From contig JAJEHL010000026.1 in the NCBI GenBank assembly GCA_022823725.1, positions 675,901 to 739,900 of the forward strand: 64,000 nucleotides of DNA, in the 5' to 3' direction. A program made the position numbers and the translations under genes. Numbering within the stretch: the stretch's first letter is position 1; each line of letters opens with the position of its first letter. The notes under the pieces are model-generated. The model was not told the origin of the DNA and did no database searches. It worked only from the letters and a program-made list of their open reading frames with translations. Positions 26,958-36,321 of the stretch are shown piece after piece. Source of the stretch: Candidatus Latescibacterota bacterium (GTDB lineage Bacteria > Latescibacterota > UBA2968).

Positions 26958-27182
26958 ATGAACTACAAAGATATTATTACCATTGAACCTGGAAAGCGAG
27001 GCGGAAAGCCTTGCATCAGAGGGATGAGAATAACCGTTTACGATGTGCTTGATTATCTTGCATCTGGTATGACACACCAGGAAATTCTCAAGGCGTTTCC
27101 CTATCTACAAGAAGAGGACATCTTGGCCTGTTTGAGTTATGCGGCAGACCGAGAACGCACGATGCTGGCAATTGAGAAATGA
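26958..27182 (+). CDS. DUF433 antitoxin-like protein
   Basis: 74 residues with the DUF433 core PGKRGGKPCIRGMRITVYDV and YLQEEDILACLSYAADRE. These small winged-helix proteins pair with DUF5615 PIN-like proteins in presumed toxin-antitoxin modules. ATG 26958 has AGAGGTGAG before it; a longer frame upstream is not needed. ATGA overlap with the next gene (27179). Confidence 0.9.
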   Translation: MNYKDIITIEPGKRGGKPCIRGMRITVYDVLDYLASGMTHQEILKAFPYLQEEDILACLSYAADRERTMLAIEK

Positions 27183-27511
27183 AGCTCTTGTTTGATCAAA
27201 ATTTGTCACCCCGTTTAGTGAATGCCCTGACAGACCTTTATCCAGGCTCCGATCATGTATTCAATCTAAATCTCGATCAGGCATCTGATAACGAAGTTTG
27301 GAACTTCGCTCTTAATCGAGATTTTGCCATCGTGACAAAAGACGCAGACTTTGGAGATTTAAGTCTCCTCCTGGGATTTCCTCCCAAAGTAATTTGGATA
27401 CGTCGAGGAAATTGCTCTGCAAGGGAAATTGAAAACCTCTTGAGAGCAAAATCGCCCGCTATCTTGTCCCATCAAAATGATCCGGAATCCGGTCTTCTTA
27501 TTTTGTTTTGA
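27179..27511 (+). CDS. DUF5615 PIN-like protein (putative toxin)
   Basis: 110 residues; starts MKLLFDQNLSPRLV with the first acidic residue of the PIN-like fold, and contains FAIVTKDADFGDLSLLLG with further acidic residues. Members are thought to be ribonucleases controlled by DUF433 partners. The last 40 nt overlap the 3' end of the convergent LRR gene (27472), so the two C-termini share DNA on opposite strands. Confidence 0.88.
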   Translation: MKLLFDQNLSPRLVNALTDLYPGSDHVFNLNLDQASDNEVWNFALNRDFAIVTKDADFGDLSLLLGFPPKVIWIRRGNCSAREIENLLRAKSPAILSHQNDPESGLLILF

Positions 27512-29037
27512 ACTGACCCGCCCATTGGGTGGTAGATCGGGGTTCTTGCCTCCCAGTCCTCAGGTATTATGCCCTGCTCTATCTCCTGAATCGCAGGCTT
27601 TGACGCCCCAAACTGCACCTCAACCCCTCTTGATTGAAGGGCTGGGATATGCGTGTTGAGCGATGTGGTGCTCAGGGGGTTGTCCCTCAAATCAACTCTA
27701 TCCCCACTACCCAATCCCGTATTTGTGACAAGGGGGGCAAGGTCTGTGATTAAGTTGGCCCCAAGGTACAAATTTGTCAGGCTGGTCAAACCAGACAATG
27801 CCGAAATGTCCGTTATCGAGTTGTTCGTAATAAATGGAATGAAGTTAAATAAAAGATTGTCGAGATAGAGGTCCTTCAAACTGGTCAAATTAGATAAAGG
27901 TGATAGATCTGTTATTGTACAGTGGGAAAGCAGCAGCGATGTCAGGCTGGTCAAGTTAGATAGAGGTGAAATATCCACAATTGGGTTCACGGCAAGACTC
28001 AGGTCTGCCAAGTTGGTCAAGTTAGATAAGGGTGAAATGTCCGAGATGCTGTTGTTTAGAAGACTCAGGTCTGCCAAGTTGGTCAAGTTAGATAAGGGTG
28101 AAATATCCGAGATGCTGTTGTTGTCAAGAACAAGCCCGGTCAGATTGGTCAGGCCTGATAGAGGCGAGAAGTCGAATATATCGATGCTGTTAAGACTCAG
28201 GTCTGTCAGGCTGGTCAAGCTTGATAGAGGCGAAATATCCACAATTGAGTTGTTCCCAAGATCCAGTGATGTCAGGTTGGTCAAGTTAGATAGAGGCAAA
28301 ATATCCACAATTGAGTTTTTATTAAGATCCAGCGATGTCAGGCTGGTCAAGCTTGATAGAGGCGAGAGGTCGGATATCTCGTTACTGTAAAGATATAGCT
28401 CTCCCAGACTGGTCAATCCAGCCAGCGCAGACACATCCGAGATAACGTTGTCGCCAAGCTTAAGTGCGGTCAGGTTATTTAAGTTCGCCAGCGGTGAGAT
28501 ATTTGAAATCAAGTTACCAGAAAGGTATAGCACATTGAGGTTAGTTAAATCTGCAATAGGCGAAATGTCTGAGATAAGGTTGTCGCTGAGATCTAACCTT
28601 GTCAGACCAGTTGCAAACTCAAGCCCGGTCAAGTCGCGGATAACCTTATTTTGCGCCTCAAGGTGCGTTAAGCTCGTCATATCTGCTCTCGTAATCGGCG
28701 CACCGCTCGCCTTGCCCAGGCTATCCTCAATAACAGCGCGCAGATTTACATCCAGAATGGCAACCTGTGGAGATATCTTTTTCCCAAAGTTATCGACAAA
28801 GATCAAAAAATCGGAAAACCCTATCTCACCATTTCCATTCAGATCGTATTTCGCATCATAACTCTCCTGGCCTTCTCGAGAACCAAACACATCGACAAAG
28901 AGCAAAAAGTCGGAAAATCCCACAACCTCATCGCCATCAAAGTCGGGAGAAGGAGTCGTAGCAACTTGTGCCGAAAGAGATAGAGGGTACATCAAAAGCG
29001 CGAGTATTGATAGAGTGGACAGTATCAGGTTACGCAT
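27472..29037 (-). CDS. Secreted internalin-type LRR protein with EF-hand/dockerin-like pair (paralogue)
   Basis: 521 residues. Signal peptide (to about 23), calcium loops DFDGDEVVGFSDFLLF and DLNGNGEIGFSDFLIF, then about 14 repeats of 22 residues (LTSLTSLDLNKNSIVDILPL type) and a cap. Starts MRNLILS like its paralogue at 25340, so the two arose by duplication. Its C-terminus is about 28 residues longer (from IPEDWEARTP on), the extra part overlapping the DUF5615 gene, which suggests loss of an older stop codon. Confidence 0.87.
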   Translation of the reverse strand: MRNLILSTLSILALLMYPLSLSAQVATTPSPDFDGDEVVGFSDFLLFVDVFGSREGQESYDAKYDLNGNGEIGFSDFLIFVDNFGKKISPQVAILDVNLRAVIEDSLGKASGAPITRADMTSLTHLEAQNKVIRDLTGLEFATGLTRLDLSDNLISDISPIADLTNLNVLYLSGNLISNISPLANLNNLTALKLGDNVISDVSALAGLTSLGELYLYSNEISDLSPLSSLTSLTSLDLNKNSIVDILPLSNLTNLTSLDLGNNSIVDISPLSSLTSLTDLSLNSIDIFDFSPLSGLTNLTGLVLDNNSISDISPLSNLTNLADLSLLNNSISDISPLSNLTNLADLSLAVNPIVDISPLSNLTSLTSLLLSHCTITDLSPLSNLTSLKDLYLDNLLFNFIPFITNNSITDISALSGLTSLTNLYLGANLITDLAPLVTNTGLGSGDRVDLRDNPLSTTSLNTHIPALQSRGVEVQFGASKPAIQEIEQGIIPEDWEARTPIYHPMGGSVQNKIRRPDSGSF

Positions 29038-29082
29038 TGGTTTTTTCCTTCCATTGGCGTTTAATGTCTCGTTAAATCCGTT

Positions 29083-30243
29083 CTACCGAGAATCAGCAGT
29101 CTGATGGCAAGTATATAACTCCAAGTGTTTATGGTCAAGTCCTATATTTAGTTGAAATAATGGAGGCGTTTTGACCCTTCGCAAGCGCGGTTGGATGTCC
29201 AACAGTGCGGTTGCCAACCAGCGCGAACGTTGATTAGAGTTTGTCCACCGCTTCACATTCCTGGTGATTTGTGCCACCATCGAGTTTATGGCATCAAGAG
29301 CAGCTTTAGCTTCTTTGTAGGTGGACAGGTCGTAGGCATGTTGGAGCAGCTTTTTGATCTCATCTTGTTTATTTTTCGGCAGATAGGACATGACATTCTC
29401 CCGCTTATGCCATTGGCAACGCTGGATGACCACATAGCCAGAAAGTGCCTTTGTAAGGGCAGCATATAGCCCTTTCGAGCCATCAATTAGACACAGCAGG
29501 CCCTTGTGATAGGATAGGTCACGATTTATGAGGGACTGTATAAACTGCCGACAGACGCGCTCGTTCTCAGTCGCAGCCTGGACAAATCCGAGAGGGATCT
29601 TCTCGCCTTCTACTGTGACGCCGAGGGCAATGATCATCTCCTGATCCGCGAAGGTCTTGCCATCTAAACGATATCGTATTGTGCCAACGAGCGTTCCCTA
29701 AACTGCTTCAGCTTTTGTGCCGATGCCTTGATAAAGCGTCTCGATACCGTGGATGAGGACAGCCCAAAGGCTTTGGGGATCGCCTGTGCACAGGCTTGAT
29801 AAGACCGTGTGGCAATGCCCCCGTATAGAAGCATTACGGGGCAGGCTTTTGATCATACGAAGAAGCAGTCCTTCATCCATACGTCTGGGAACCTGGAGGT
29901 GATGGTAGGTAGAAAGGGCGACTTCCTCATCCCGCTCCACATTACGCACCCTCGGTACAGAGATAGGTACTTTTTGATCTGAAAGATACACAGAGCCTTG
30001 TTGACTGCCCCACCGACGATTGGGGTTTTGAGTGTCTTTGCGGCTGTATCTGTCCCCGGATAGGCGGGTCACTTCGCTCTGCAATTCTTCTGCCACAGCG
30101 TCTAATCCTAATGGAATCAAGGCCTGGATCAATGCGATGCGTGTATCCCATGCGCCCAGTTCTTCTTCTCTGGATGGATCGGGCGTTGCATCGTCTTTGT
30201 GGATGGCCTTGACTTTGGGGGCTTTGTGCGATACTTTTTTCAT
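29083..30243 (-). pseudogene. IS256-family (mutator-type) transposase, disrupted
   Basis: N-terminal part from ATG 30243 (AAGGAG upstream) to about 29850, containing VPRVRNVERDEEVALSTYHH; middle part in another frame (RSYQACAQAIPKAFGLSSST); C-terminal part from about 29660, with LDGKTFADQEMIIALGV, CQWHKRENVMSYLP and RSRWLATALLDIQPRLRRV. The first break is a 28-nt hairpin (29820-29847) inserted between codons that otherwise read MIK-GIATRSYQ; the second is a single-base loss near 29657. The last frame runs past the left inverted repeat to 29083. Confidence 0.88.
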
Positions 30244-30331
30244 CACGGGCTCCTTTGGTTGAGGACACAGCGGTTTCTGGTGTGAATCTGCTGTATCCAA
30301 TTTACATTGGAGCCTCTATTATTTCAACTAA
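29149..30331 (-). mobile_element. IS256-family insertion sequence, decayed
   Basis: About 1183 bp between inverted ends: TTAGTTGAAATAATGGAGGC at 29149 and its near-exact complement (20 of 21 bases) ending at 30331. Contains one transposase gene with two frame breaks. The bases flanking the two ends do not form a direct repeat, so adjacent DNA has probably been deleted: the truncated GWxTD gene begins right after the right end, and no matching N-terminal half is found on the left. Confidence 0.8.
29820..29847. repeat. Short palindromic repeat inserted in a transposase gene
   Basis: Stem CCCCGTA/TACGGGG with a 9-nt loop plus GCAGGCT. 27 of 30 bases (29818-29847) match 50484-50513. Removing 28 nt here joins the transposase frame exactly, so this is an insertion, not ancestral sequence. 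Confidence 0.8.
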
Positions 30332-31816
30332 GATTTGACTTTGATATCGGGTGGTCTTGCGCGCGAGGCAGAACACTATCGCCGGGTGTGGTTCGCGCGG
30401 ACGCATTTTGCAAAAGGTGTGCAGCCGTGGGACAGGCGCGGCGAGGTGTATATTCGGTATGGGGAGCCGGATTATCGGTCGCGGTCACACGCGCCCAATG
30501 CAGTACCGAGTGCCGAGGCCGAGGTGGTGAAGGAGCGGTTGGCCCTGGATATTGAGGGTGGTTTTGTGGCGTCCGGTGACCTGACTGCAGAGTCGTTTTT
30601 TGGCGGTGTGGATGATGATGAAGAACTGGCGATTGGGGATTACGATTTTATTGAACCGGCTTATCCCGTGTCGTTTAACGAGCGGTCGGTACCGTGGGAG
30701 TCGTGGATTTACACGCAGGTTGGCGGTGGTGTGGAGTTTGTTTTTGTGGATGAGTTGCTCAATGGGAAGTGGCGGTTCCCCTCGCTGCCAGATGGTACGC
30801 GTATGTCGGGCGAGCGGTTGTCCGCGCTTTTGAGAAGCCATCCGGGCGCGGTGTTGAACGATTTGGTGGTTTCTACGCCAGAGTATTTTGATTTGCCGCC
30901 GGGGATTGAGCCGCTGGCGTTTTATTACGATGTGGCGCGTTTTAGATCAGAAGAGGGCAAGACCGGGGTTGAGGTGTATTACGGGGTGCCGACTCTGGAG
31001 GTGGATATCGAAAATGAGAATGGGCATGTGCGCCGTTCGGTGGTGATTTCAGACGATGAGGGCGATGAGGTGTTTCGGACTCGGGATGATTTGTATTTTG
31101 GAGGTATTGATTCCAGGCAGTTGAAGAAGGGGACATTTGTGCCCGATGTGGCTTATCTGGAAGTGCCGCCTGGCACCTATCGCATGGCGGTGCATTTGGC
31201 CGATGTAAATTCGGGGAAGTGGGGGGTTTATGTGCAGGATTTGGTGGCTCCGACATTTTCCGATTCACTGGCGATGAGCGATCTGGAATTGGCGTGGGCC
31301 ATTAGTGAGGAAGAGGCGTTTCACGACAAATACCGCAAGGCCGATGTGTGGGTGATGCCGATGCCGTCGCGCAGTTTTGTGAATGATCGCAGTGTATTCG
31401 TTTATTATGAGGTCTATAATTTAAAACGCGATGAATTTGGGCAGACGCGATACAAAGTGTCCTATACGATTCAGCAGGATGTGCGGTCGGGGTCTTCGAT
31501 TTTTGGACTGTTGAGTGGGGGATTCAAAAAATTGATAGCGAGGAATAAAAAACCACAGGTGGCGGTGAGTTATGAGCATGTGGGGCGAGATGTGTGGGAG
31601 CCGATTCATCTGGAGTTGGATTCAAAAAAGATGATCCTGGGCCTCAATCAGGTTGAGGTTGAGGTGACGGATTTGTCGAGCGGTCAATCTGTGAAGCGCG
31701 AGGCTATTTTCAGGTTGGAACCAGTGCCTCAGGTAGCCGAGAGACAGCGGGGGAATCCGGGTGATGATGTGCGACAGGGTAGGCGCGGGCGGCGGGGTGA
31801 TGAACGACGGCGTTGA
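30332..31816 (+). pseudogene. GWxTD-domain protein, 5' end removed by the IS
   Basis: About 490 residues remain. The start is missing: coding sequence begins directly at the IS end with LISGGLAREAEHYRRVWFA. GWxTD features include THFAKGVQPWDRRGEVYIRY and GEPDYRSRS. The middle and C-terminal parts are beta-rich (VEVYYGVPTLEVDIENE, VSYTIQQDVRSGS), ending in a basic Arg-rich tail. Family members are secreted proteins of unknown function. Possible TTG start at 30335, but no ribosome site, so probably not expressed. Confidence 0.8.
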
Positions 31817-31835
31817 GTTGTGAATTTAAAGAAAA

Positions 31836-31872
31836 CAGAAGAGGCGATCATAGTTACGAGATCGCCTTTTTT
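31836..31872 (+). terminator. Terminator, left copy flanking the restriction island
   Basis: GGCGATC (31843-31849) pairs with GATCGCC (31860-31866), then six T. The 15 bases CAGAAGAGGCGATCA and the following GATCGCCTTTTTT recur at 35032-35069 with a different 9-nt loop. Confidence 0.8.
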
Positions 31873-31985
31873 GTACCTTATTTTATCAGTGTCTGAGTTG
31901 ACTCACAAAACTATGCTGACTTTTGACCTTGAAAAATTTGAAAATACTGAGTATAAATTGGGAGGGCATTGTCAAAAAGATGTAA

Positions 31986-32627
31986 TTAGTCAGATTTGGT
32001 GCATAAGCCGATTTCCAAAACTTCTGGCTGGTGAGTTTTTACCTGATATTCTCCCGCCGAGAATTCAGCACAGAATAGCAATGGATAATTGAGATTTCCA
32101 CACTCATTCGTAAATTTATTGGAATTTTGTCCTATGTTAGGATGCAATTGGAAGTTACTGCTCCTAATTTCTCCGTTTTGCCTCTTTTCATACCACAACG
32201 CACACATTTTTTGGAAAGCTGGATCATCGGCTGGCCTTACACACCAAATCCTACATCGCTCGCGGTCCTGCTCTGGTTCATTGTCCCACAATACAAAGAA
32301 CAGCCTGGGCATCTCATCGAGTGAGGCCATGCTATCCGAAACGTCACTTTTTGTTCCTGCTTTGATTACGTTATTGAATCTTGGCCTATCTATTGCTTCC
32401 CAGGCATTTGCTCCTTTAACATCAGAGCCATCTTCCAGATCCGAACCTTTCTGCCTGGAACGTCCTTGTACATCGCATAGAAGACTGACCACAATTTGAG
32501 ACCACGCTCTCGTATCTGTAGGAGTCGGATGTTGGGTCTGTTCTGCAAATACCGCTGCTTGAAAAAAAGCGTCGTGATGTAATTTCAAAAATTCCAGAAC
32601 TTTATCTATGTTACTTTCGTTCTTCAT
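31986..32627 (-). CDS. Putative type II restriction endonuclease (MamI-like)
   Basis: 213 residues. Seen: GSDLEDGSDVKGANAWEAID, an acidic-x-Lys pattern typical of PD-(D/E)XK nucleases and reminiscent of the MamI family, then MPRLFFVLWDNEP. Its ATG (32627) overlaps the controller gene by 17 nt, and the methyltransferase is divergent, the classic C-R / M arrangement. Function is inferred mainly from context and this motif; the cut site is unknown, although a bipartite target would fit the partner's specificity domain. Confidence 0.6.
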   Translation of the reverse strand: MKNESNIDKVLEFLKLHHDAFFQAAVFAEQTQHPTPTDTRAWSQIVVSLLCDVQGRSRQKGSDLEDGSDVKGANAWEAIDRPRFNNVIKAGTKSDVSDSMASLDEMPRLFFVLWDNEPEQDRERCRIWCVRPADDPAFQKMCALWYEKRQNGEIRSSNFQLHPNIGQNSNKFTNECGNLNYPLLFCAEFSAGEYQVKTHQPEVLEIGLCTKSD

Positions 32628-32850
32628 AGCTGAGGATTAAATCCGAAAGTTTCAGATCCAGGGCTGTTGCTATCTTCTGCATATTGACCAAAGACACATT
32701 GCGTTTGCCCCGTTCTATATCTCCGATGTAAGTGCGATTCAAATCGCTGAATTCTGCTAACTTTTCTTGAGACAAACCTCTTATTACACGCGCCTGGCGT
32801 ATAGCTTTACCAAATGCCGTACATATTCTTAAGTGCTCTTGATTTCTCAT
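32611..32850 (-). CDS. Restriction-modification controller (C) protein, XRE family
   Basis: 79 residues, a single helix-turn-helix domain: ARVIRGLSQEKLAEFSDLNR and YIGDIERGKRNVSLVNMQKI match C proteins of type II systems in sequence and length. C proteins bind C-boxes in their own promoter to delay restriction until methylation is complete. A palindromic C-box lies 39 nt upstream (32889-32901). Overlaps the nuclease gene, so both are made from one transcript. Confidence 0.88.
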   Translation of the reverse strand: MRNQEHLRICTAFGKAIRQARVIRGLSQEKLAEFSDLNRTYIGDIERGKRNVSLVNMQKIATALDLKLSDLILSYEERK

Positions 32851-32888
32851 GGTTGTAGATTATGCAGAACGTTAGAATAAAATTCAAC

Positions 32889-32901
32889 CGACTATAAGTG
32901 T
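32889..32901. promoter_or_regulatory. C-box-like operator
   Basis: Minus-strand reading GACACTTATAGTC contains ACTTATAGTC, the core of known C-boxes, in the divergent region between controller and methyltransferase. A second symmetric site, GTACCTACAGTAC (32951-32963), lies near the methyltransferase start and could be a further operator. Confidence 0.55.
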
Positions 32902-32985
32902 CATTTTGTCGAAAATAAGTTGTAATATGATAATTATTCGTGTAATTTAGGTACCTACAGTACCTATCATCTTAAGGAGACTCCA

Positions 32986-35007
32986 ATGGCCGTATTGGAA
33001 CATACCTACAAAAAATTGTATGATTCTCTCTCTTTATTAAGAGAAGAATTTCATAAATCTGGGCGATTTGATGATTCCAATGCAAAAATTGATGAAGTGG
33101 TAAAAATTATCGCTGTCTATGTAGCAGAAAAGAGAGGGCTGGTTTCGGATTCGCCATCTCTTTTTACTGCGGGTCTGGAACTATTCCGTAACGGCAATGG
33201 CATTGTTGAGATTTTGCAAAATAAGTTTCAAAAAACTGTGCAGCTGCCCTGTTATCGTAACCAGGATGGTTCGTCAATATTTGGTTCCAATCCTCAACTC
33301 TCACTGCATGAGACCGATAGGGTATTTGCCCAAAAATTGCTTTCCCTGATTGGAAATTCTCTTGAAGATGCATTTCTACATGCCGAAGGAGATAAACCTT
33401 TCGATATTCTAAATGAAGCCTTTGGACACTTTGTGCGAGATAATTTCCGAAGCAATATTGAAGATGCCCAATATATGACGCCTCCCGAGGTCGTCGATTT
33501 CATGGTAGATGTTGCCTTTTCAGATATTCTAAAGGATAACAATGGACGATTACCAGAGACTTTGCGTGTCTTAGATCCCTCATGTGGGGTTGGATCATTT
33601 CTCACCGCTTTTTATAAACGAGTCTCCAGGGATGAAGATTCATTAGCAGCCTGTGTCAAGCTGTATGGACAGGATAAAGTTGATCGCATGGTGCGTCTTT
33701 GCAGGATGAATATGATTCTTTTTGAAGCGGCTGATTACCATATCACAATTGGAAATTCAATCCTTCCGGATTCTCCCTTGGACAAACTCAACGGGCAAAT
33801 TGATATCGTACTTTCTAATCCACCGTTCAATGCCAAGTTTTCAAATAGAGATATTTTACAAGCTGGTAGAGAAAACCTGCCTCTTTTATATGATTTAGGA
33901 CAAAACGTTGGTATTAATGTTGATTCTGAATTGCTGTTTATTGACCGAGCTTTATCTCTTTTGAAAGAGGGTGGACATTTGCTGATTATTGTCCCTGACA
34001 GTGTAATCTCTTCGAAAGGCACAGCACAACTTTTGAGGGAAAGACTTAAACATAAAGCCACAGTCAAGGCTATTATTGAACTTCCAAGTGTTACTTTTGC
34101 TCAGGCAGGGACACGTACTAAAACAGCTATTATGCATATACTAAAACGAGATCCTGGCAAAGTAGAACATGCTGATATTTTTATGGCAAAATCAGAATTA
34201 CTGGGTTTTGAAGTCAGTTCAAAAAAAGGCGTTCCTGTTAAAATCAAAAAGGGCGTAAATGATTTAGAAGATATTGCTCGGTGCTATGAAATCGACGTGC
34301 CAAATAAAAATGGTAAGCATCACATTTTATGTTCTAAACCCTCATGTCTTCGAGTTGACTATTCTGAAGTGATAAACACCACCTGGACGCCAAACCATTA
34401 TAGCGTAGATCGATTTGAGTCTATCATTTCGATTGAGCAGCAGGAAGACTATCAGGCTGTGCTTTTGGGCGATTTAGTCGAGTTTTTGTCACAAAGACGA
34501 AAGCGAGAATTTTGTCCACCTGAAAGCAAATGTATAAGCGTTCGACACGTCATTGGTGAAGGCATGCTAGATGTCAATTCGATGCTGGACTATGCGCCGA
34601 AAACACCGGGACTTAGATGCTATCCAGGTGAAATTTTATTTTCGAAAATTAATCCAAGGATTCCCAGAGTTCTCATCGTACCCGATTTCGGTATTCCATT
34701 GACGTGCTCTACAGAATTTGAAATCATGAAGCCTGCTGGTGATCTGGACAGTTATTCTGTTGTATTTTTGCTTTTGATTGATCTCGTTCAAGCACAGATC
34801 AGAAGCCTCACCTCTGGTACATCAGCTTCTCACAATAGAATTCGAACCAGTGATTTAGCCAGAGTAAGAATTCCCGTTCCCAAACCCAATTCAGAATCGG
34901 AAAAAAGGCTTCATTCCACCGTAGCCAAATACCGGGTAAGTATTGAGAAAATGATAGAGAAAACTTGGGAAATTACAGAGATTCGGAGAAAAAAAGAATG
35001 GTGGTAA
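32986..35007 (+). CDS. Adenine DNA methyltransferase fused to a specificity (HsdS-like) domain
   Basis: 673 residues. N-terminal HsdM-like helical region, a methyltransferase domain with VLDPSCGVGSFL (SAM site, about 196-207) and DIVLSNPPFNAKF (catalytic NPPF), and a C-terminal half from about 460 resembling a type I specificity subunit (WTPNHYSVDR, LVEFLSQRR, SGTSASHNRI). Such fusions recognise split targets and modify adenine. ATG 32986 with AAGGAG. AT-richer than neighbouring genes, consistent with transfer. Confidence 0.88.
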   Translation: MAVLEHTYKKLYDSLSLLREEFHKSGRFDDSNAKIDEVVKIIAVYVAEKRGLVSDSPSLFTAGLELFRNGNGIVEILQNKFQKTVQLPCYRNQDGSSIFGSNPQLSLHETDRVFAQKLLSLIGNSLEDAFLHAEGDKPFDILNEAFGHFVRDNFRSNIEDAQYMTPPEVVDFMVDVAFSDILKDNNGRLPETLRVLDPSCGVGSFLTAFYKRVSRDEDSLAACVKLYGQDKVDRMVRLCRMNMILFEAADYHITIGNSILPDSPLDKLNGQIDIVLSNPPFNAKFSNRDILQAGRENLPLLYDLGQNVGINVDSELLFIDRALSLLKEGGHLLIIVPDSVISSKGTAQLLRERLKHKATVKAIIELPSVTFAQAGTRTKTAIMHILKRDPGKVEHADIFMAKSELLGFEVSSKKGVPVKIKKGVNDLEDIARCYEIDVPNKNGKHHILCSKPSCLRVDYSEVINTTWTPNHYSVDRFESIISIEQQEDYQAVLLGDLVEFLSQRRKREFCPPESKCISVRHVIGEGMLDVNSMLDYAPKTPGLRCYPGEILFSKINPRIPRVLIVPDFGIPLTCSTEFEIMKPAGDLDSYSVVFLLLIDLVQAQIRSLTSGTSASHNRIRTSDLARVRIPVPKPNSESEKRLHSTVAKYRVSIEKMIEKTWEITEIRRKKEWW

Positions 35008-35031
35008 TAGTAATCTGAAGAGATAAGGTGG

Positions 35032-35069
35032 CAGAAGAGGCGATCACACAATAGTGATCGCCTTTTTTT
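35032..35069. terminator. Terminator, right copy flanking the restriction island
   Basis: GGCGATCAC pairs with GTGATCGCC, then seven T; the T-run overlaps the stop codon of the convergent amidohydrolase gene (35068). Stem and flank match the copy at 31836-31872. Confidence 0.8.
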
Positions 35070-36309
35070 ATGCGCCGGGTGGTGTCCATCCCAGATCGCC
35101 GAACCGTCGGGAGGTAAGCGCGCGAATTTCACGGGCGCGGGCGAGGGTTTCGTCGCGTTCTTCCCGAAGGGATTCGGGACGATAGACTTTGCCAGCCCGG
35201 ATGGTGAGTACGGGATGGATGTTTTTGCGGCCAATTTCCACATTGTCTCTGACGTCGTGGAATCGGAATTCGCCTTCGCGGATTTCAAAGGCCGATAGGT
35301 CTGCGACGGTGCCGATTTTGAGGGTGCCCAGATGGTCGCTTCTGCCAATGGCGGCTGCAGCTGCGGTGGTGGTCTGGCGGATGATGTCGGGGAGTTCGAT
35401 ACCCAAATTGAGCAATTTGGAGGCGGTTTCTGGGAGACTATAGACGGGATCGTTGATTGAACCGGAGTGGATGTCGGTGCTGATGACGTCGGGGAGAAAG
35501 TCCTGGGCGAGGGCTTTTTTGGCGGTTTCAAAAAGGAAACTGCCGCCGCCATGGCCAACGTCGAAGAGTATTCCTTGCTGGCGGGCATAGTGGACTTCGG
35601 GGCGGATGTTGTGCTGGCGATTTAAAATGGTGTCGCCAATGGTGGCGTCTCCGTCTCCGCGATAGCAGTGGGTGACGATGTCGCCTGGGCGCAGTTCGGC
35701 CAGGATGTCGGAGAGGGCGACGCCAGCACCCATGTGGACCATGACGGATGTGTGGGTCATGTCAGCGGCTCGAACGGCCAATTGTAAGGGGACGACACCG
35801 TTTTCTCCGGTGATGGTTTTGCTGATGCGTACTTTGACGCCTACGCAGGTTTCGGGATAGGTGTGGACGACGTAGGCGGTGCGTTCGGGGTCGGCGTATT
35901 TGATGTCGGTCATTTCTCCGATGGGGCCGTAGGTAAGGCCGATGCCGCTGATGTGGACAAAGGTGAGAATCTGGGTGCGGGCGGGGGTGGCGATGAAGTC
36001 GCGAAAGGCGAGAAAATTGGCCCAGCCGGGGCTGCCAGCGTCAACGATGGTGGTGACGCCGGTGGCGAGACAGAGGGCATCGGCACGAATGCCCCAGGTG
36101 GTCGCGCCGGCAAAGACATGGGCATGGATATCGATCCAGCCGGGGGTGAGGATTTTGCCAGTAAGGTCCAGGGTTTCTCTGGCTGAATCGGTGATGGATT
36201 CGGAGAGGGCGGCAATCGCGGCGTTTTGGATGGCGACATCGCGGATGGCGTTGAGGTTTTGGGAGGGATCGATGACGGTGGCGTTTTTTAAGAGGAGGTC
36301 GTAGGGCAT
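35068..36309 (-). CDS. Amidohydrolase/deacetylase family metallohydrolase
   Basis: 413 residues. Metal-dependent hydrolase fold: GWIDIHAHVFAG (HxH), VGVKVRISK with the bridging lysine, HMGAG and VTHCYRGDGDA histidines, and DVISTDIHSG aspartate. Similar to dihydroorotase-like N-acyl-amino-acid or adenine deaminase-related enzymes; the substrate cannot be assigned. First of three adjacent catabolic genes on the minus strand. Confidence 0.88.
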   Translation of the reverse strand: MPYDLLLKNATVIDPSQNLNAIRDVAIQNAAIAALSESITDSARETLDLTGKILTPGWIDIHAHVFAGATTWGIRADALCLATGVTTIVDAGSPGWANFLAFRDFIATPARTQILTFVHISGIGLTYGPIGEMTDIKYADPERTAYVVHTYPETCVGVKVRISKTITGENGVVPLQLAVRAADMTHTSVMVHMGAGVALSDILAELRPGDIVTHCYRGDGDATIGDTILNRQHNIRPEVHYARQQGILFDVGHGGGSFLFETAKKALAQDFLPDVISTDIHSGSINDPVYSLPETASKLLNLGIELPDIIRQTTTAAAAAIGRSDHLGTLKIGTVADLSAFEIREGEFRFHDVRDNVEIGRKNIHPVLTIRAGKVYRPESLREERDETLARAREIRALTSRRFGDLGWTPPGA

Positions 36310-36321
36310 GGGGGTTTCCTC

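Noticed and set aside
25400..28700. Regular repeats that could suggest a CRISPR array
   Set aside because: The period is 66 bp and codes for 22-residue leucine-rich repeats; there are no constant repeats with unique spacers.
29083..29148. Transposase C-terminus beyond the left inverted repeat as genuine IS sequence
   Set aside because: It lies outside the repeat and has no family similarity; the frame simply lacks a stop until 29083.
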